In this document: positions 15,311 to 24,250 of the stretch, in pieces
Layout of the letters: each line of letters begins with the position of its first letter
Position numbering within the stretch: position 1 is the stretch's first letter
NCBI RefSeq assembly: GCF_900129915.1
Contig: NZ_FQXH01000020.1
Span: 1-35,824, forward strand
Reading direction: 5' to 3'
DNA length: 35,824 bases
Origin: Tepidibacter thalassicus DSM 15285
GTDB taxonomy: Bacteria > Bacillota > Clostridia > Peptostreptococcales > Peptostreptococcaceae
Program-made: the position numbers and the translations under genes
Notes under the pieces: generated by a model
Seen by the model: the letters and a program-made list of their open reading frames with translations, nothing else
Database searches by the model: none
Told to the model about the DNA's origin: nothing

Positions 15311-16528
15311 ATGATTTTTAATTTCAATGATTTTTTAATATCTATATCGACAGCTTTGGATTTTGTCGAAATGGATATGTTATCAGTGACGACTAATCAT
15401 TCAAAGAGAGTTGGGTATATAGCTTTTAAATTAGCAAAAGAATTCAATTTAAATAATAAAGAACAAATAGATATTTTATCGCTATCCATACTTCACGATA
15501 ATGGATTAACACAAACGCTGTTAGATAATAATGTCGAGTTTGGCAATTTTAAAAATTTTCACATAGAAGAATCATTTAAGGATCACTGTATTATTGGGGA
15601 AAATAATATAAAGAGCTTTCCATTTCTCACTAATCCTAAAAATATAATAAAATATCATCATGAAACATATGATGGAAAAGGGTTTTTTGGATTAAAAGGA
15701 GAAGAAATTCCTATTATGGCTCAATTAATAGGATTTGCAGATTACGTTGATTTTACTTTTAATTACGAAAATGTTGATATAAATAAGAAAAATAAAATAA
15801 TAGAATATGTAAAAAGTGAAAAAGATAAAAGATTTTCTAAAGCTGTCGTAGATGCATTTTTGAAAATTGCCAATTCGGATTCTTTTTGGATATCATTAAA
15901 AAATGAAAACATAAAAAATCAACTTAAAAGAGAAATTCCTAATTATGAACAGGATTTGAGTTTCGATGAAATTCTCAGAATGATGAACATTTTTTCTAAA
16001 ATTATAGATAGTAAATCTAAATTTACACAAAAACACAGCTGTGAACTTTCTCAAAAAGTGTCTATTATGGCTGATAACTATGAATTTTCACATGATGAAA
16101 AAATAAAGCTCATAATATCTGCTAAACTTCATGATATAGGAAAACTTGCAATATCCAATTCTATATTAGATAAACCTGGAAAGTTGAGCGATGAAGAATT
16201 TTCATTAATAAAAAAACACTCTTATTATACAAAAGTATGTTTAAAAGATATTAAAGGATTTGAGGAAATAACTAAATGGGCATCAAATCATCATGAAAAA
16301 TTAAATGGAAAGGGATATCCTAATGGGCTTAACTATAAAGATTTAGATTTTAATTCGAGATTGATGACATGTCTTGATATATATCAAGCTCTAACAGAAG
16401 ATAGACCGTATAGAAAACCTTTAAGTCATGAAAAAGCTATAAGTATTTTGAAAGAAATGGGAATTAATAAAGAGGTAGATTTAAGTATTGTAAATGACAT
16501 AGATAAGGTATTTTCTCCTAAATATTAA
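15311..16528 (+). CDS. Tandem-HD protein with C-terminal HD-GYP domain (probable c-di-GMP phosphodiesterase)
   Basis: 405 residues, no transmembrane segment or sensor domain. The first HD-like half has TNHSKRVG (28-35), LHDNG (61-65) and HHETYDGKGFF (116-126). The second is a canonical HD-GYP: KHSCEL (241-246), LHDIGK (273-278), NHHEKLNGKGYPNGL (326-340) and LDIYQALTEDRPYR (355-368). HD-GYP enzymes hydrolyse c-di-GMP; the second half keeps the expected metal ligands, while the first is divergent and may be regulatory. ATG 15311 follows GGGGGGAG. It stands alone between the IS remnant and the T-box promoter. Confidence 0.9.
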   Translation: MIFNFNDFLISISTALDFVEMDMLSVTTNHSKRVGYIAFKLAKEFNLNNKEQIDILSLSILHDNGLTQTLLDNNVEFGNFKNFHIEESFKDHCIIGENNIKSFPFLTNPKNIIKYHHETYDGKGFFGLKGEEIPIMAQLIGFADYVDFTFNYENVDINKKNKIIEYVKSEKDKRFSKAVVDAFLKIANSDSFWISLKNENIKNQLKREIPNYEQDLSFDEILRMMNIFSKIIDSKSKFTQKHSCELSQKVSIMADNYEFSHDEKIKLIISAKLHDIGKLAISNSILDKPGKLSDEEFSLIKKHSYYTKVCLKDIKGFEEITKWASNHHEKLNGKGYPNGLNYKDLDFNSRLMTCLDIYQALTEDRPYRKPLSHEKAISILKEMGINKEVDLSIVNDIDKVFSPKY

Positions 16529-16553
16529 ATTTATATTTCCCCCCTGTTTTGCC

Positions 16554-16582
16554 TTGACATTGAAAGAATAATTATATAAAAT
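16554..16582 (+). promoter_or_regulatory. Promoter of the T-box / metG transcription unit
   Basis: TTGACA (16554-16559), 17-base spacer, TAAAAT (16577-16582): a perfect -35 and a 5/6 -10 at ideal spacing. Transcription would start about 20 bases before the T-box stem I. Confidence 0.75.
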
Positions 16583-16604
16583 TTTGGTTAAAATAGAATT
16601 AATA

Positions 16605-16836
16605 TTTAAAGCTGTGAAGGGAAGAGTAGATAAAGTAATCTTCTACAGAGAGCTAGATTAGGTGAAAGCTAGCGTTGAGAGCTTTATTGAATATGGTCCT
16701 GGAGCTTTTCATTTGAGAGAGCATTCTTTAGAGTGAAACGTTTAGGCGCGTTATAGTCTACTAAGATACCTAATTTTTAGGTAAATTAGGGTGGTACCGC
16801 GAGATAATCTCGCCCCTATACTGGGGCGAGATTTTT
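16605..16836 (+). promoter_or_regulatory. T-box riboswitch, methionine-specific
   Basis: The signature AGGGTGGTACCGCG lies at 16788-16801, and a Rho-independent terminator ATCTCGCCCC / GGGGCGAGAT plus T-run at 16807-16836. Stem I carries the specifier region GAATATGG; the codon ATG (16693-16695) fits methionine and the metG gene downstream. TAT in the adjacent register would be Tyr and is disfavoured. Uncharged tRNA-Met would stabilise the antiterminator and allow transcription of the next genes. The first gene after it is not metG but the AAA-like/PD-(D/E)XK gene. Confidence 0.92.
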
Positions 16837-16866
16837 ATGTATTTACTTAAATAAGGAGAGAATTAT

Positions 16867-18540
16867 ATGAGAAAAATACCTATAGGCATAAGTGATTTTA
16901 AAGAATTAATAAGTGAAAATTATTATTATGTAGATAAGAGCCTATTTATAAAAGAGATACTAGATGACGGATCTAAGGTAATACTTATTCCAAGACCTAG
17001 ACGCTTTGGTAAAACGCTTAATATGAGTATGCTCAAGTATTTTTTTGAGAAAAGTGATGAAGACAATAGGTATTTATTTGAAAAATTAAAAATAAATAAT
17101 TATAAGGAAATAATGGATATGCAAGGAAAATATCCGGTAATATATATTACTTTTAAAGATATAAAATATTCTAATTGGGAAGATTGTCTTAGTGGATTAA
17201 AAAAAATAATAAGAAATGAATTTGTTAAACATAAATATCTTTTAGAAGAAGATATTTTAGATAAATATGAAAAAATAGAGTTTAAAAGTATCTTAGAAAG
17301 TGAAGCGGAATATGTAGATTTTTTAGAGAGTTTAAAAGTTTTAAGTAAGTATTTAGCTAAATATTACAAGCAAAAAACAGTTGTTTTGATAGATGAATAC
17401 GATGTTCCAATTCAAAGTGGATATTTAAATAATTATTATGGAAAAGTAATAGAATTTATGAGAATTTTCTTAAGTGCAGTGCTTAAAGATAATGAATATT
17501 TGCAAAAGGGAGTTCTTACAGGAATTTTGAGAGTAGCAAAAGAAAGTATATTCTCAGGACTTAATAATTTAAAGGTATGTACAATATTAAAAAATCACTA
17601 CAGCGATAAATTTGGATTTTTAGAAAATGAAGTAAAAGAAATATTAAAATACTATAATATAGAATCTGAAATGGATGAAGTTAGAAAATGGTACAATGGA
17701 TATATATTTGGAAAAAATGTAATATACAATCCATGGTCGATATTAAATTATGTAGATAATTATGAGAAAGGATATAGACCTTACTGGGTAAATACAAGTA
17801 GTAATGATTTAGTTAAAATAATACTTACAAAATCGGGAGAATTTATAAAAAAAGATCTTGAGGATTTAATAAAAGGAAAAGACATAGTAAAAACTATAAA
17901 TGAAGATATAGTTATGAAGGATATAGATAAGAGTTCAGAAAATGTGTGGAGTTTTTTGCTTTTTAGTGGATATTTAAAGGTAGTGAATGAAGAGTTTAAA
18001 AGAGGAAAAACTTATTGCAATTTAAAAATTCCAAATTTAGAAGTAGCATATTTGTATGAAGAAATAATTATGTCATGGTTTGATGAAAGTATAAATAACG
18101 ATAAATTTAATATTATGCTTAAAAGCTTAGTAAATGGAGATATAAAAACATTTTCAAAGATACTAAAAGAATTTGTATTAAGCAGTATTAGTTATTTTGA
18201 TACAGGTGGAAATGAAAGTGAAAAAGTGTATCATGCTTTTGTACTAGGAATGCTTGTAGCTCTTTGTGATGATTATGAGGTTAAGTCTAATAGAGAAAGT
18301 GGATATGGAAGATATGATGTAGCTTTAATTCCAAAGGATAAAAGTAAAATTGGTATAATTATGGAATTTAAAAAAGTAGATAAAGATGATAAAGAAAATT
18401 TAGAAATAGCAGCTCAAAATGCTATAAATCAGATAAAGAATAAAAATTATAAACTAGATTTATTGGATAGAGGAATAAAAAATATAATAGAGTTAGGAAT
18501 AGCTTTTGAAGGAAAAGATGTTTTAGTTATGCAAAGTTAG
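16867..18540 (+). CDS. AAA-ATPase-like protein with C-terminal PD-(D/E)XK nuclease domain
   Basis: 557 residues. The N-terminal AAA-ATPase-like domain has IPIGISDFKELI at the start, a P-loop variant RPRRFGKT (43-50) and a Walker B-like VVLIDEYDVP (172-181). The C-terminal part matches the PDDEXK_9 nuclease fold: GYGRYDVAL (Asp484) followed by IIMEFKK (Glu500-x-Lys502). This two-domain family is common in anaerobes, often in many copies per genome, and its function is unknown; mobile behaviour or defence has been suggested. It is placed between the Met T-box and metG, 67 bases before metG, with no terminator or convincing promoter between, so methionine starvation should also induce it. ATG is preceded by AAGGAGA. 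Confidence 0.85.
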   Translation: MRKIPIGISDFKELISENYYYVDKSLFIKEILDDGSKVILIPRPRRFGKTLNMSMLKYFFEKSDEDNRYLFEKLKINNYKEIMDMQGKYPVIYITFKDIKYSNWEDCLSGLKKIIRNEFVKHKYLLEEDILDKYEKIEFKSILESEAEYVDFLESLKVLSKYLAKYYKQKTVVLIDEYDVPIQSGYLNNYYGKVIEFMRIFLSAVLKDNEYLQKGVLTGILRVAKESIFSGLNNLKVCTILKNHYSDKFGFLENEVKEILKYYNIESEMDEVRKWYNGYIFGKNVIYNPWSILNYVDNYEKGYRPYWVNTSSNDLVKIILTKSGEFIKKDLEDLIKGKDIVKTINEDIVMKDIDKSSENVWSFLLFSGYLKVVNEEFKRGKTYCNLKIPNLEVAYLYEEIIMSWFDESINNDKFNIMLKSLVNGDIKTFSKILKEFVLSSISYFDTGGNESEKVYHAFVLGMLVALCDDYEVKSNRESGYGRYDVALIPKDKSKIGIIMEFKKVDKDDKENLEIAAQNAINQIKNKNYKLDLLDRGIKNIIELGIAFEGKDVLVMQS

Positions 18541-18607
18541 AAAAAGATTAATAGATAATTGAAAAAATCATCAATTTATAAAACAAAAATAAAAGGAGGA
18601 TTAAATT

Positions 18608-20551
18608 ATGAGTAAAGGGACTTTTTATGTTACAACTCCAATTTATTATCCAAGTGGAAGACTTCATATAGGACATACTTATACAACTGTTGCAGCAGAT
18701 GCTATTGCTAGATTTAAGCGTTTTTGTGGATATGATGTGAAATTTTTAACTGGAACTGATGAACATGGAGAAAAAATACAAAAAACAGCTAAAAAACAAG
18801 GATTAACTGAAAAAGAGTATTTAGACAATATAGTAGGTGAAATAAAAGAACTTTGGAAAACTATGAATATATCTTATGATGATTTTATAAGAACAACAGA
18901 AGATAGACATAAAGAAATAGTTAAAAAAATATTTAAAAAGCTTTACGATAAAGGAGATATATATAAAGGTTCTTACGAAGGATGGTATTGTACACCTTGT
19001 GAGAGCTTTTGGACTGAAACTCAATTATTAGAAGGAAATAAATGCCCAGATTGTAAGAGAGAAGTATATTTAGCCAAAGAAGAAGCTTATTTCTTTAAAT
19101 TGTCTAAATATCAAGATAGACTTATAGAGTATTTTGAAGAAAATCCTGATTTTTGTTTTCCTGAATCCAGAAAAAATGAAATGCTTAATAACTTTTTAAA
19201 AGCAGGGCTTGAAGATTTATGTGTTTCACGTACAACTTTTGATTGGGGAATTAAGGTTCCATTTGACGATAAACATGTAGTATATGTTTGGCTTGATGCT
19301 CTTTGTAATTATATTACAGCTTTAGGATATTTAAGCGAAGATGATAGTCAGTACAAAAAATATTGGCCAGCTGATGTTCATATTGTTGGAAAAGAAATAG
19401 TAAGATTTCACACTATTATATGGCCTGCTATACTTATGGCACTTGATTTACCTTTACCTAAAAAAGTTTACGGCCATGGCTGGATATTATTTGCAGATGA
19501 TAAAATGTCAAAATCAAAAGGAAATATAGTGTATCCAGAGCCTTTGATTGAAAGATATGGAATAGATGCACTTAAATATTTCTTACTTAGAGAATTTACA
19601 TTTGGGCAAGATGGAAGCTATACTAATAAAAACTTTTTAACTAGAATAAATTCAGATCTTGCAAATGACTTAGGAAATTTAGTAAGTAGAACTGTGGCAA
19701 TGATTGAAAAGTACAGAGATGGATTTATACCTTCTTCTAAATTTGCGGGTGGAGTTCACACTGAATTAATAGATGTAGCAAAAGAAGTACATAAAAAAGT
19801 AGAAGATGCAATGGATAGACTTCAATTTAGTGAAGCATTAGAGGAAATATTTAAAGTAGTTAGAAGAACTAATAAATATATAGATGAAACTATGCCATGG
19901 GCTTTAGCTAAAGATGAAACTAAAAAAGACGAATTAGATACAGTACTTTACAATTTATCTGAATCAATAAGAATAGTATCAGTTTTATTAAGTCCGTTTA
20001 TGAATGAAACATCAAACAAAATATACAAGCAATTGGGAATAGATACAAATAGTGAAATTCTCACTTGGGAAAGCACTCATGAATTTGGAAAAATAAAAGA
20101 AAATACTAAAGTTTCAAAAGGAGAAGTTTTATTCCCTAGAATAGATATAGAAAAAGAAGTAAAGGAGCTTGAGGATATGTTTTCAAATAAAGAAACAGCA
20201 GAAGAAATAAAAATAAATCACAAAGAAGAAATAACAATAGATGAATTTGATAAAATAGAACTTAGAGTAGGTAAAATATTAACTGCTCAAAAACATCCTA
20301 AAGCAGACAAGCTTTTAGTGTTTAAAGTTCAAATAGGAAGTGAAGAAAGACAGATAGTTTCAGGAATAGCAAAACACTTCAAACCAGATGAATTAGTTGG
20401 AAAACAAGTAATAGTTGTTTGCAACTTAAAACCAGTTAAATTAAGAGGAGTAGAATCTCAGGGAATGATTTTATCAGCAGCAACAGACGATGATTCTTTA
20501 TTAGTACTTCCAACTGTTGAAGGAATACCTAGTGGATCTGAAGTGAGATAG
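18608..20551 (+). CDS. metG: Methionyl-tRNA synthetase
   Basis: 647 residues, the long form with a C-terminal tRNA-binding domain. HIGH motif at 20-23 (GRLHIGHTYTT), zinc-binding Cys128/131 and Cys146/149 (CTPC, CPDC), KMSKS at 299-303. The C-terminal EMAP/Trbp111-like domain starts at IDEFDKIELRVGKIL and contains KLRGVESQGMILSA. It charges tRNA-Met. AAAGGAGG lies ahead of the ATG. Expression is presumably governed by the Met T-box ~1.77 kb upstream, through the intervening ATPase/nuclease gene. tatD follows directly. Confidence 0.97.
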   Translation: MSKGTFYVTTPIYYPSGRLHIGHTYTTVAADAIARFKRFCGYDVKFLTGTDEHGEKIQKTAKKQGLTEKEYLDNIVGEIKELWKTMNISYDDFIRTTEDRHKEIVKKIFKKLYDKGDIYKGSYEGWYCTPCESFWTETQLLEGNKCPDCKREVYLAKEEAYFFKLSKYQDRLIEYFEENPDFCFPESRKNEMLNNFLKAGLEDLCVSRTTFDWGIKVPFDDKHVVYVWLDALCNYITALGYLSEDDSQYKKYWPADVHIVGKEIVRFHTIIWPAILMALDLPLPKKVYGHGWILFADDKMSKSKGNIVYPEPLIERYGIDALKYFLLREFTFGQDGSYTNKNFLTRINSDLANDLGNLVSRTVAMIEKYRDGFIPSSKFAGGVHTELIDVAKEVHKKVEDAMDRLQFSEALEEIFKVVRRTNKYIDETMPWALAKDETKKDELDTVLYNLSESIRIVSVLLSPFMNETSNKIYKQLGIDTNSEILTWESTHEFGKIKENTKVSKGEVLFPRIDIEKEVKELEDMFSNKETAEEIKINHKEEITIDEFDKIELRVGKILTAQKHPKADKLLVFKVQIGSEERQIVSGIAKHFKPDELVGKQVIVVCNLKPVKLRGVESQGMILSAATDDDSLLVLPTVEGIPSGSEVR

Positions 20552-20562
20552 AGGTGAAAAAT

Positions 20563-21330
20563 ATGTTATTTGATACACATGCACATTTATGCGATGGCAG
20601 ATTTAAAGAAGATAGAGAATACGTAATAAAAAAAATAAAGGAAGAAGGAATAAAATACGTACTAAATCCAGGAGCAGATATACCATCTTCTTTAAAAGCA
20701 GTAGAACTTTCTAAAAAATACGATTTTATATATTCAGCAGTTGGAGTTCATCCACATGATGTTAAGGATATGGATGAAGATACAATAAATGTTTTAAGAG
20801 AACTTGCACAAAATGAAAAAGTGGTGGCAATAGGAGAAATAGGACTTGATTATTATTACGATAATTCTCCAAGGGATTTGCAAAAAAAATGGTTTAAAAG
20901 ACAAATTGAACTTGCAAATGAATTAAAACTTCCGATAATAGTTCACGATAGAGATGCACATCAAGATACATTTGATATAATAAAGAATACTAAAAACAAA
21001 GATATAGGATGTGTACTTCACTGTTATTCTGGAAATGTAGAACTCGCAAGAGAATATATAAAATTAGGATGTTTAATATCAATAGCAGGACCAGTTACAT
21101 TTAAAAACAACAAAAAAACACAAGAAGTAGTAAGAGAAATTCCGCTAGAATATTTACTTATAGAAACGGATTCTCCGTATCTTACTCCTCATCCTCATAG
21201 AGGAAAGAGAAATGATCCATCTTTAGTGAGATATGTAGCAGAAAAAATAGCAATAGAGAAGGGAATTTCTTACGAAAAAGTTTGTGAAGTTACAATGGAA
21301 AATGGTAAAAGACTTTTTAATATAAAATAA
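20563..21330 (+). CDS. tatD: TatD-family metal-dependent DNase
   Basis: 255 residues from ATG 20563. Metal ligands are in DTHAHL (4-9), GEIGLDYYYD, IIVHDRDAH, LHCYSG and TDSPYLTPHPHRGKRNDP, as in TatD/YabD enzymes, which act as Mg2+-dependent 3'-5' exonucleases. AGGTGA lies 5 bases before this ATG. A GTG at 20554 is in frame but is part of that ribosome site. The gene follows metG by 11 bases, the same order as metS-yabD in Bacillus. Confidence 0.93.
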   Translation: MLFDTHAHLCDGRFKEDREYVIKKIKEEGIKYVLNPGADIPSSLKAVELSKKYDFIYSAVGVHPHDVKDMDEDTINVLRELAQNEKVVAIGEIGLDYYYDNSPRDLQKKWFKRQIELANELKLPIIVHDRDAHQDTFDIIKNTKNKDIGCVLHCYSGNVELAREYIKLGCLISIAGPVTFKNNKKTQEVVREIPLEYLLIETDSPYLTPHPHRGKRNDPSLVRYVAEKIAIEKGISYEKVCEVTMENGKRLFNIK

Positions 21331-21384
21331 AGGCAAGAAAATGAACTTGTCCTTAAAAAGTAGGTAACAATAAAAAGGCTATTT

Positions 21385-21428
21385 AGGCATGATTTCTAAA
21401 TTCTATAGAAGTCATGCCTTTATTTTTG
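21385..21428 (+). terminator. Terminator after tatD
   Basis: AGGCATGATTTCTA (21385-21398) pairs with TAGAAGTCATGCCT (21406-21419), 14 bp with one T-G pair, then a T-rich tail. It closes the T-box/metG/tatD unit. Apart from it, the yabE promoter and a stray ribosome-site/ATG/stop at 21541-21562, the 21331-21649 gap shows nothing else. Confidence 0.85.
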
Positions 21429-21572
21429 TTTGAGAAATTACTGCATATATACTAAAATATTGGGAAATAATAAAAAAAGTATTCCTATTAAGGAATTATT
21501 TACACTATTTTGTAATATATTTTTTTTGTGTGCTTTAAAAAAGGAGGATACCAAAAATGTAAAAAATTTTAT

Positions 21573-21601
21573 TTGACAATAAAAAAAAAATAAAATATAA
21601 T
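21573..21601 (+). promoter_or_regulatory. Consensus sigma-A promoter of yabE
   Basis: TTGACA (21573-21578), 17 bases of almost pure A, TATAAT (21596-21601). Both hexamers match perfectly at optimal spacing. Start of transcription is expected near 21608, giving a ~42-base leader. Confidence 0.88.
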
Positions 21602-21649
21602 GTATCAAGTCTTTGCGGGGGGTCTTTTCTGAAATGAGGAGGGATCTTT

Positions 21650-22654
21650 ATGGAACTATTAAAAATGAGAAAATTACACATCACAATAATATCTGTAGTA
21701 ATATTTCTAGGGTGTGTTGGAATATACGATGCTTTAAATAGCAAGGTAATACTCACGGTCGATAATAAAAAAGAAAACATAAGTACTTTTTCAAAAACAG
21801 TTAAAGAGTTGTTAGAAGAAAAAAATATAAAATTAGGAAAAAATGATAAAGTTCTCCCCGGGCTAAATTCAAAATTAAAAGACAATATTAATGTAACAGT
21901 AAAAAGAGCTTTTGAAGTTAATTTAGTTCTAAATGGACAGACTAAAAAAGTAATAACAGCACAAGATACAGTAAGAGATTTATTGAAACAGGAAAATATA
22001 GCTATTTCAAAACTTGATAAATTGAATTTTCCTTTAGATCACAAACTAAAAAGAAATGATGAAATAAAAATAACCAAGGTAGAGGAAAAAATAGTAAAAA
22101 AAGTTGAAGAAATACCTTTTGAAGTTGAAGTTGTGTATGATGATAATTTGGAAATAGGCAAAATGGTTAAAATTCAAGAAGGACGTAATGGAAAAAGAGA
22201 AGCGGATTATAAGGTAGTATTTAATGATGGAAAAGAAGTCAGTAAAACTTTAGTTAAAGAAAATATAATAACTAGCCCTAAAAATGAAATAATAAAAAAA
22301 GGAACTAAAAACTTTATAGTTACTTCAAGGGGTGAAGTGAAGAGATTTAAAAAGGTTTTAATTGTTACAGCAACTGCTTATACAGCTGGATTTGAGAGTA
22401 CAGGTAAAAGACCTAATGATCCTGGATACGCTAAAACGTATATGGGTACGACTGTGAGAAAAGGGGTAATTGCAGTAGACCCTAAAGTTATACCATTGGG
22501 AAGTAAAGTATACATACCGTATATGAAAATGGTTTGTACAGCAGAAGATATAGGAGGAGCTATAAAAGGGAACAAGATAGATATATATATGAATAGTTTG
22601 TCGAGGGCAAAAAAATTTGGAATGAAAAAACTTAAAGTGTATGTTTTAGAGTAA
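21650..22654 (+). CDS. yabE: YabE-like cell-wall protein: DUF348 repeats, G5 and 3D domains
   Basis: 334 residues. One N-terminal membrane segment (about residues 8-28) serves as anchor or signal. Two DUF348 units follow (VILTVDNKK...TFSKTVKELL and VNLVLNGQTKKVITAQDTVRDLL), then a G5 domain around residues 145-220 (EEIPFEVEVVYDDNL, VKIQEGRNGKREADYKVVF). The C-terminal 3D domain has GVIAVDPKVIPLGSKVYI and AEDIGGAIKGNKIDIYM with the three conserved Asp residues of this lytic-transglycosylase-like fold. It is related to resuscitation-promoting factors and probably cuts or remodels peptidoglycan. Position between tatD and rnmV matches Bacillus yabE. Confidence 0.92.
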   Translation: MELLKMRKLHITIISVVIFLGCVGIYDALNSKVILTVDNKKENISTFSKTVKELLEEKNIKLGKNDKVLPGLNSKLKDNINVTVKRAFEVNLVLNGQTKKVITAQDTVRDLLKQENIAISKLDKLNFPLDHKLKRNDEIKITKVEEKIVKKVEEIPFEVEVVYDDNLEIGKMVKIQEGRNGKREADYKVVFNDGKEVSKTLVKENIITSPKNEIIKKGTKNFIVTSRGEVKRFKKVLIVTATAYTAGFESTGKRPNDPGYAKTYMGTTVRKGVIAVDPKVIPLGSKVYIPYMKMVCTAEDIGGAIKGNKIDIYMNSLSRAKKFGMKKLKVYVLE

Positions 22655-22661
22655 ATTTTAG

Positions 22662-22701
22662 AAGGCATATATTGTTAAAAACAATAATATGCCTTTGTTT
22701 T
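22662..22701 (+). terminator. Terminator after yabE
   Basis: AAGGCATAT-ATTGTT pairs with AACAAT-A-ATATGCCTT with one bulged base, followed by a T-rich stretch. Confidence 0.8.
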
Positions 22702-22745
22702 TAGTAAATTTTGTAGTATATTAAGAATGTAATTTTATATTAGGG

Positions 22746-23291
22746 GTGATTAATCTGATAAAGGAAATAATAGTAGTTGAAGGAAGAGATGATATAACAG
22801 CAGTAAAAAAAGCAGTAGACGCTGAAATTATAGCTACAGGTGGCTTTGGGTTTCCTAAGGGAGTAATGAATAGAATAAAAGAAGCTCAAAGAAGAAGAGG
22901 AGTTATAATATTTACTGATCCTGATTTTGCTGGAGAAAAAATAAGAAAGAAAATAGCAAATGAAGTTAAAGGGTGTAAACATGCATTTTTGCCTAGAGAA
23001 GAAGCTATAAAAGGAGACGATATAGGTATAGAAAATGCGTCTGTGGAAAGCATTAGAGCAGCTTTGCTTAAAGTTAGAACTGAAAGTGTAAATAAGAGAA
23101 GTGAATTTTCTCAAAGGGATTTAATAAGAAATGGATTAATAGGAGGAGAAGATTCTTCTAAAAGAAGAGATAAAATAGGTAAAATTTTAGGAATAGGCTA
23201 TGGAAACGCCAAGCAGTTTTTAAATAGACTTAACAATTATGGTGTAACTAGAGAAGAATTTGAAAACGCAGTTAAAAATATAAACAAATAG
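22746..23291 (+). CDS. rnmV: Ribonuclease M5 (5S rRNA maturase)
   Basis: 181 residues from the GTG. A TOPRIM domain fills the N-terminal half: IKEIIVVEGRDD with the catalytic Glu, and FTDPDFAGEKIRKK with the DxD pair. RNase M5 trims both ends of 5S rRNA precursor with ribosomal protein L18. The order yabE-rnmV-rsmA is conserved in Firmicutes. The start is uncertain: the GTG lies inside AGGGGTGAT, the only ribosome-site-like sequence, whereas CTG at 22755 would sit five bases after it and give a protein beginning exactly at the conserved IKEIIVVEG. Confidence 0.92.
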   Translation: MINLIKEIIVVEGRDDITAVKKAVDAEIIATGGFGFPKGVMNRIKEAQRRRGVIIFTDPDFAGEKIRKKIANEVKGCKHAFLPREEAIKGDDIGIENASVESIRAALLKVRTESVNKRSEFSQRDLIRNGLIGGEDSSKRRDKIGKILGIGYGNAKQFLNRLNNYGVTREEFENAVKNINK

Positions 23292-23302
23292 GAGACGATA
23301 TT

Positions 23303-24172
23303 ATGGAAAAACTTTCTTCGCCTAAAATTACAAAAGAGATTGTTCAAAAATACAATTTTAAATTTTCAAAATCGTTAGGGCAAAATTTTTTAATAGATGC
23401 TAATATAATAAATAGGATAATTGAAGGAGCGAGAATAAGTGATGGAGATTATGTAATAGAAGTAGGACCTGGTATTGGTACTTTAACAAGAGAGATATCG
23501 AATATAGCAAAAAAAGTAGTAGCTGTTGAAATAGATAAAAATTTAATACCAATACTTAAAGATACTTTAGGAGATCGGGATAATATAGAAGTTATAAATG
23601 AAGATATACTAAAGGTAGATGTAAATAAGCTAGTTGAAGAAAAATTAAACGGGGGACCTGTAAAGTTAGTTGCAAATCTTCCTTATTACATAACAACTCC
23701 TATAATTATGAAATTTTTAGAAGAAGATGTACCTGTAAGTGATATTGTAGTTATGGTTCAAAAAGAAGTAGCAGATAGAATGAAGGCAAATCCTTCAACT
23801 AAGGATTATGGAGCTTTGTCTGTTGCAGTTCAATACTACTGTGATGTTGATATAATAACTAAAGTTCCAAAAACTTTGTTTATACCTCAACCGAATGTAG
23901 AATCTACTGTAATAGCACTTAGAACACATAAAAGTCCAAAATACAATTTAAAAGATAAAAGTTTATTTTTTAAAGTAGTTAAAGCTTCTTTTGCAAAAAG
24001 AAGAAAAACTATTTTAAATGCATTGAGTTCATATGACCTTAAATTAAGTAAAGAAGAAATTAAAGATGTATTAAAAGAAGCTGGCATTGATGAAAAAAGA
24101 AGAGGAGAAACACTTTCAATAGATGAATTTGCACACTTATCTAATATAATTTACGAAAAAGTACTTCCTTAA
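23303..24172 (+). CDS. rsmA: 16S rRNA dimethyladenosine transferase
   Basis: 289 residues, also known as KsgA. It dimethylates two adjacent adenosines near the 3' end of 16S rRNA using S-adenosylmethionine. Motifs are SLGQNFLIDANIINRI, the SAM-binding VIEVGPGIGTLTREI, VVAVEIDKN, the catalytic NLPYYITTPI, and FIPQPNVESTVI. ATG follows GGAG and the gene starts 11 bases after rnmV, so the two are co-transcribed. It ends in a strong terminator that contains the stop codon in its loop. Confidence 0.96.
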   Translation: MEKLSSPKITKEIVQKYNFKFSKSLGQNFLIDANIINRIIEGARISDGDYVIEVGPGIGTLTREISNIAKKVVAVEIDKNLIPILKDTLGDRDNIEVINEDILKVDVNKLVEEKLNGGPVKLVANLPYYITTPIIMKFLEEDVPVSDIVVMVQKEVADRMKANPSTKDYGALSVAVQYYCDVDIITKVPKTLFIPQPNVESTVIALRTHKSPKYNLKDKSLFFKVVKASFAKRRKTILNALSSYDLKLSKEEIKDVLKEAGIDEKRRGETLSIDEFAHLSNIIYEKVLP

Positions 24173-24197
24173 GTTTAATAGGAAGTACTTTTTTTTT
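24157..24197 (+). terminator. Terminator after rsmA
   Basis: AAAAGTACTTCC (24157-24168), 12-base loop holding the rsmA stop codon, GGAAGTACTTTT (24181-24192) and T-run. The 5' arm is still coding sequence. Confidence 0.92.
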
Positions 24198-24250
24198 GCT
24201 TAATGACATATATGTTATAATATAGATTTATTTTAAATGGGGGGGTAATA

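Noticed and set aside
16691..16695. Tyr (TAT) specifier for the T-box
   Set aside because: Tyr T-boxes normally use TAC, and the downstream synthetase is metG; ATG in the next register fits both.
20554..20562. GTG start for tatD adding three residues
   Set aside because: The GTG is part of the AGGTGA ribosome site that serves ATG 20563, and TatD proteins usually begin MLFDTHAHL.
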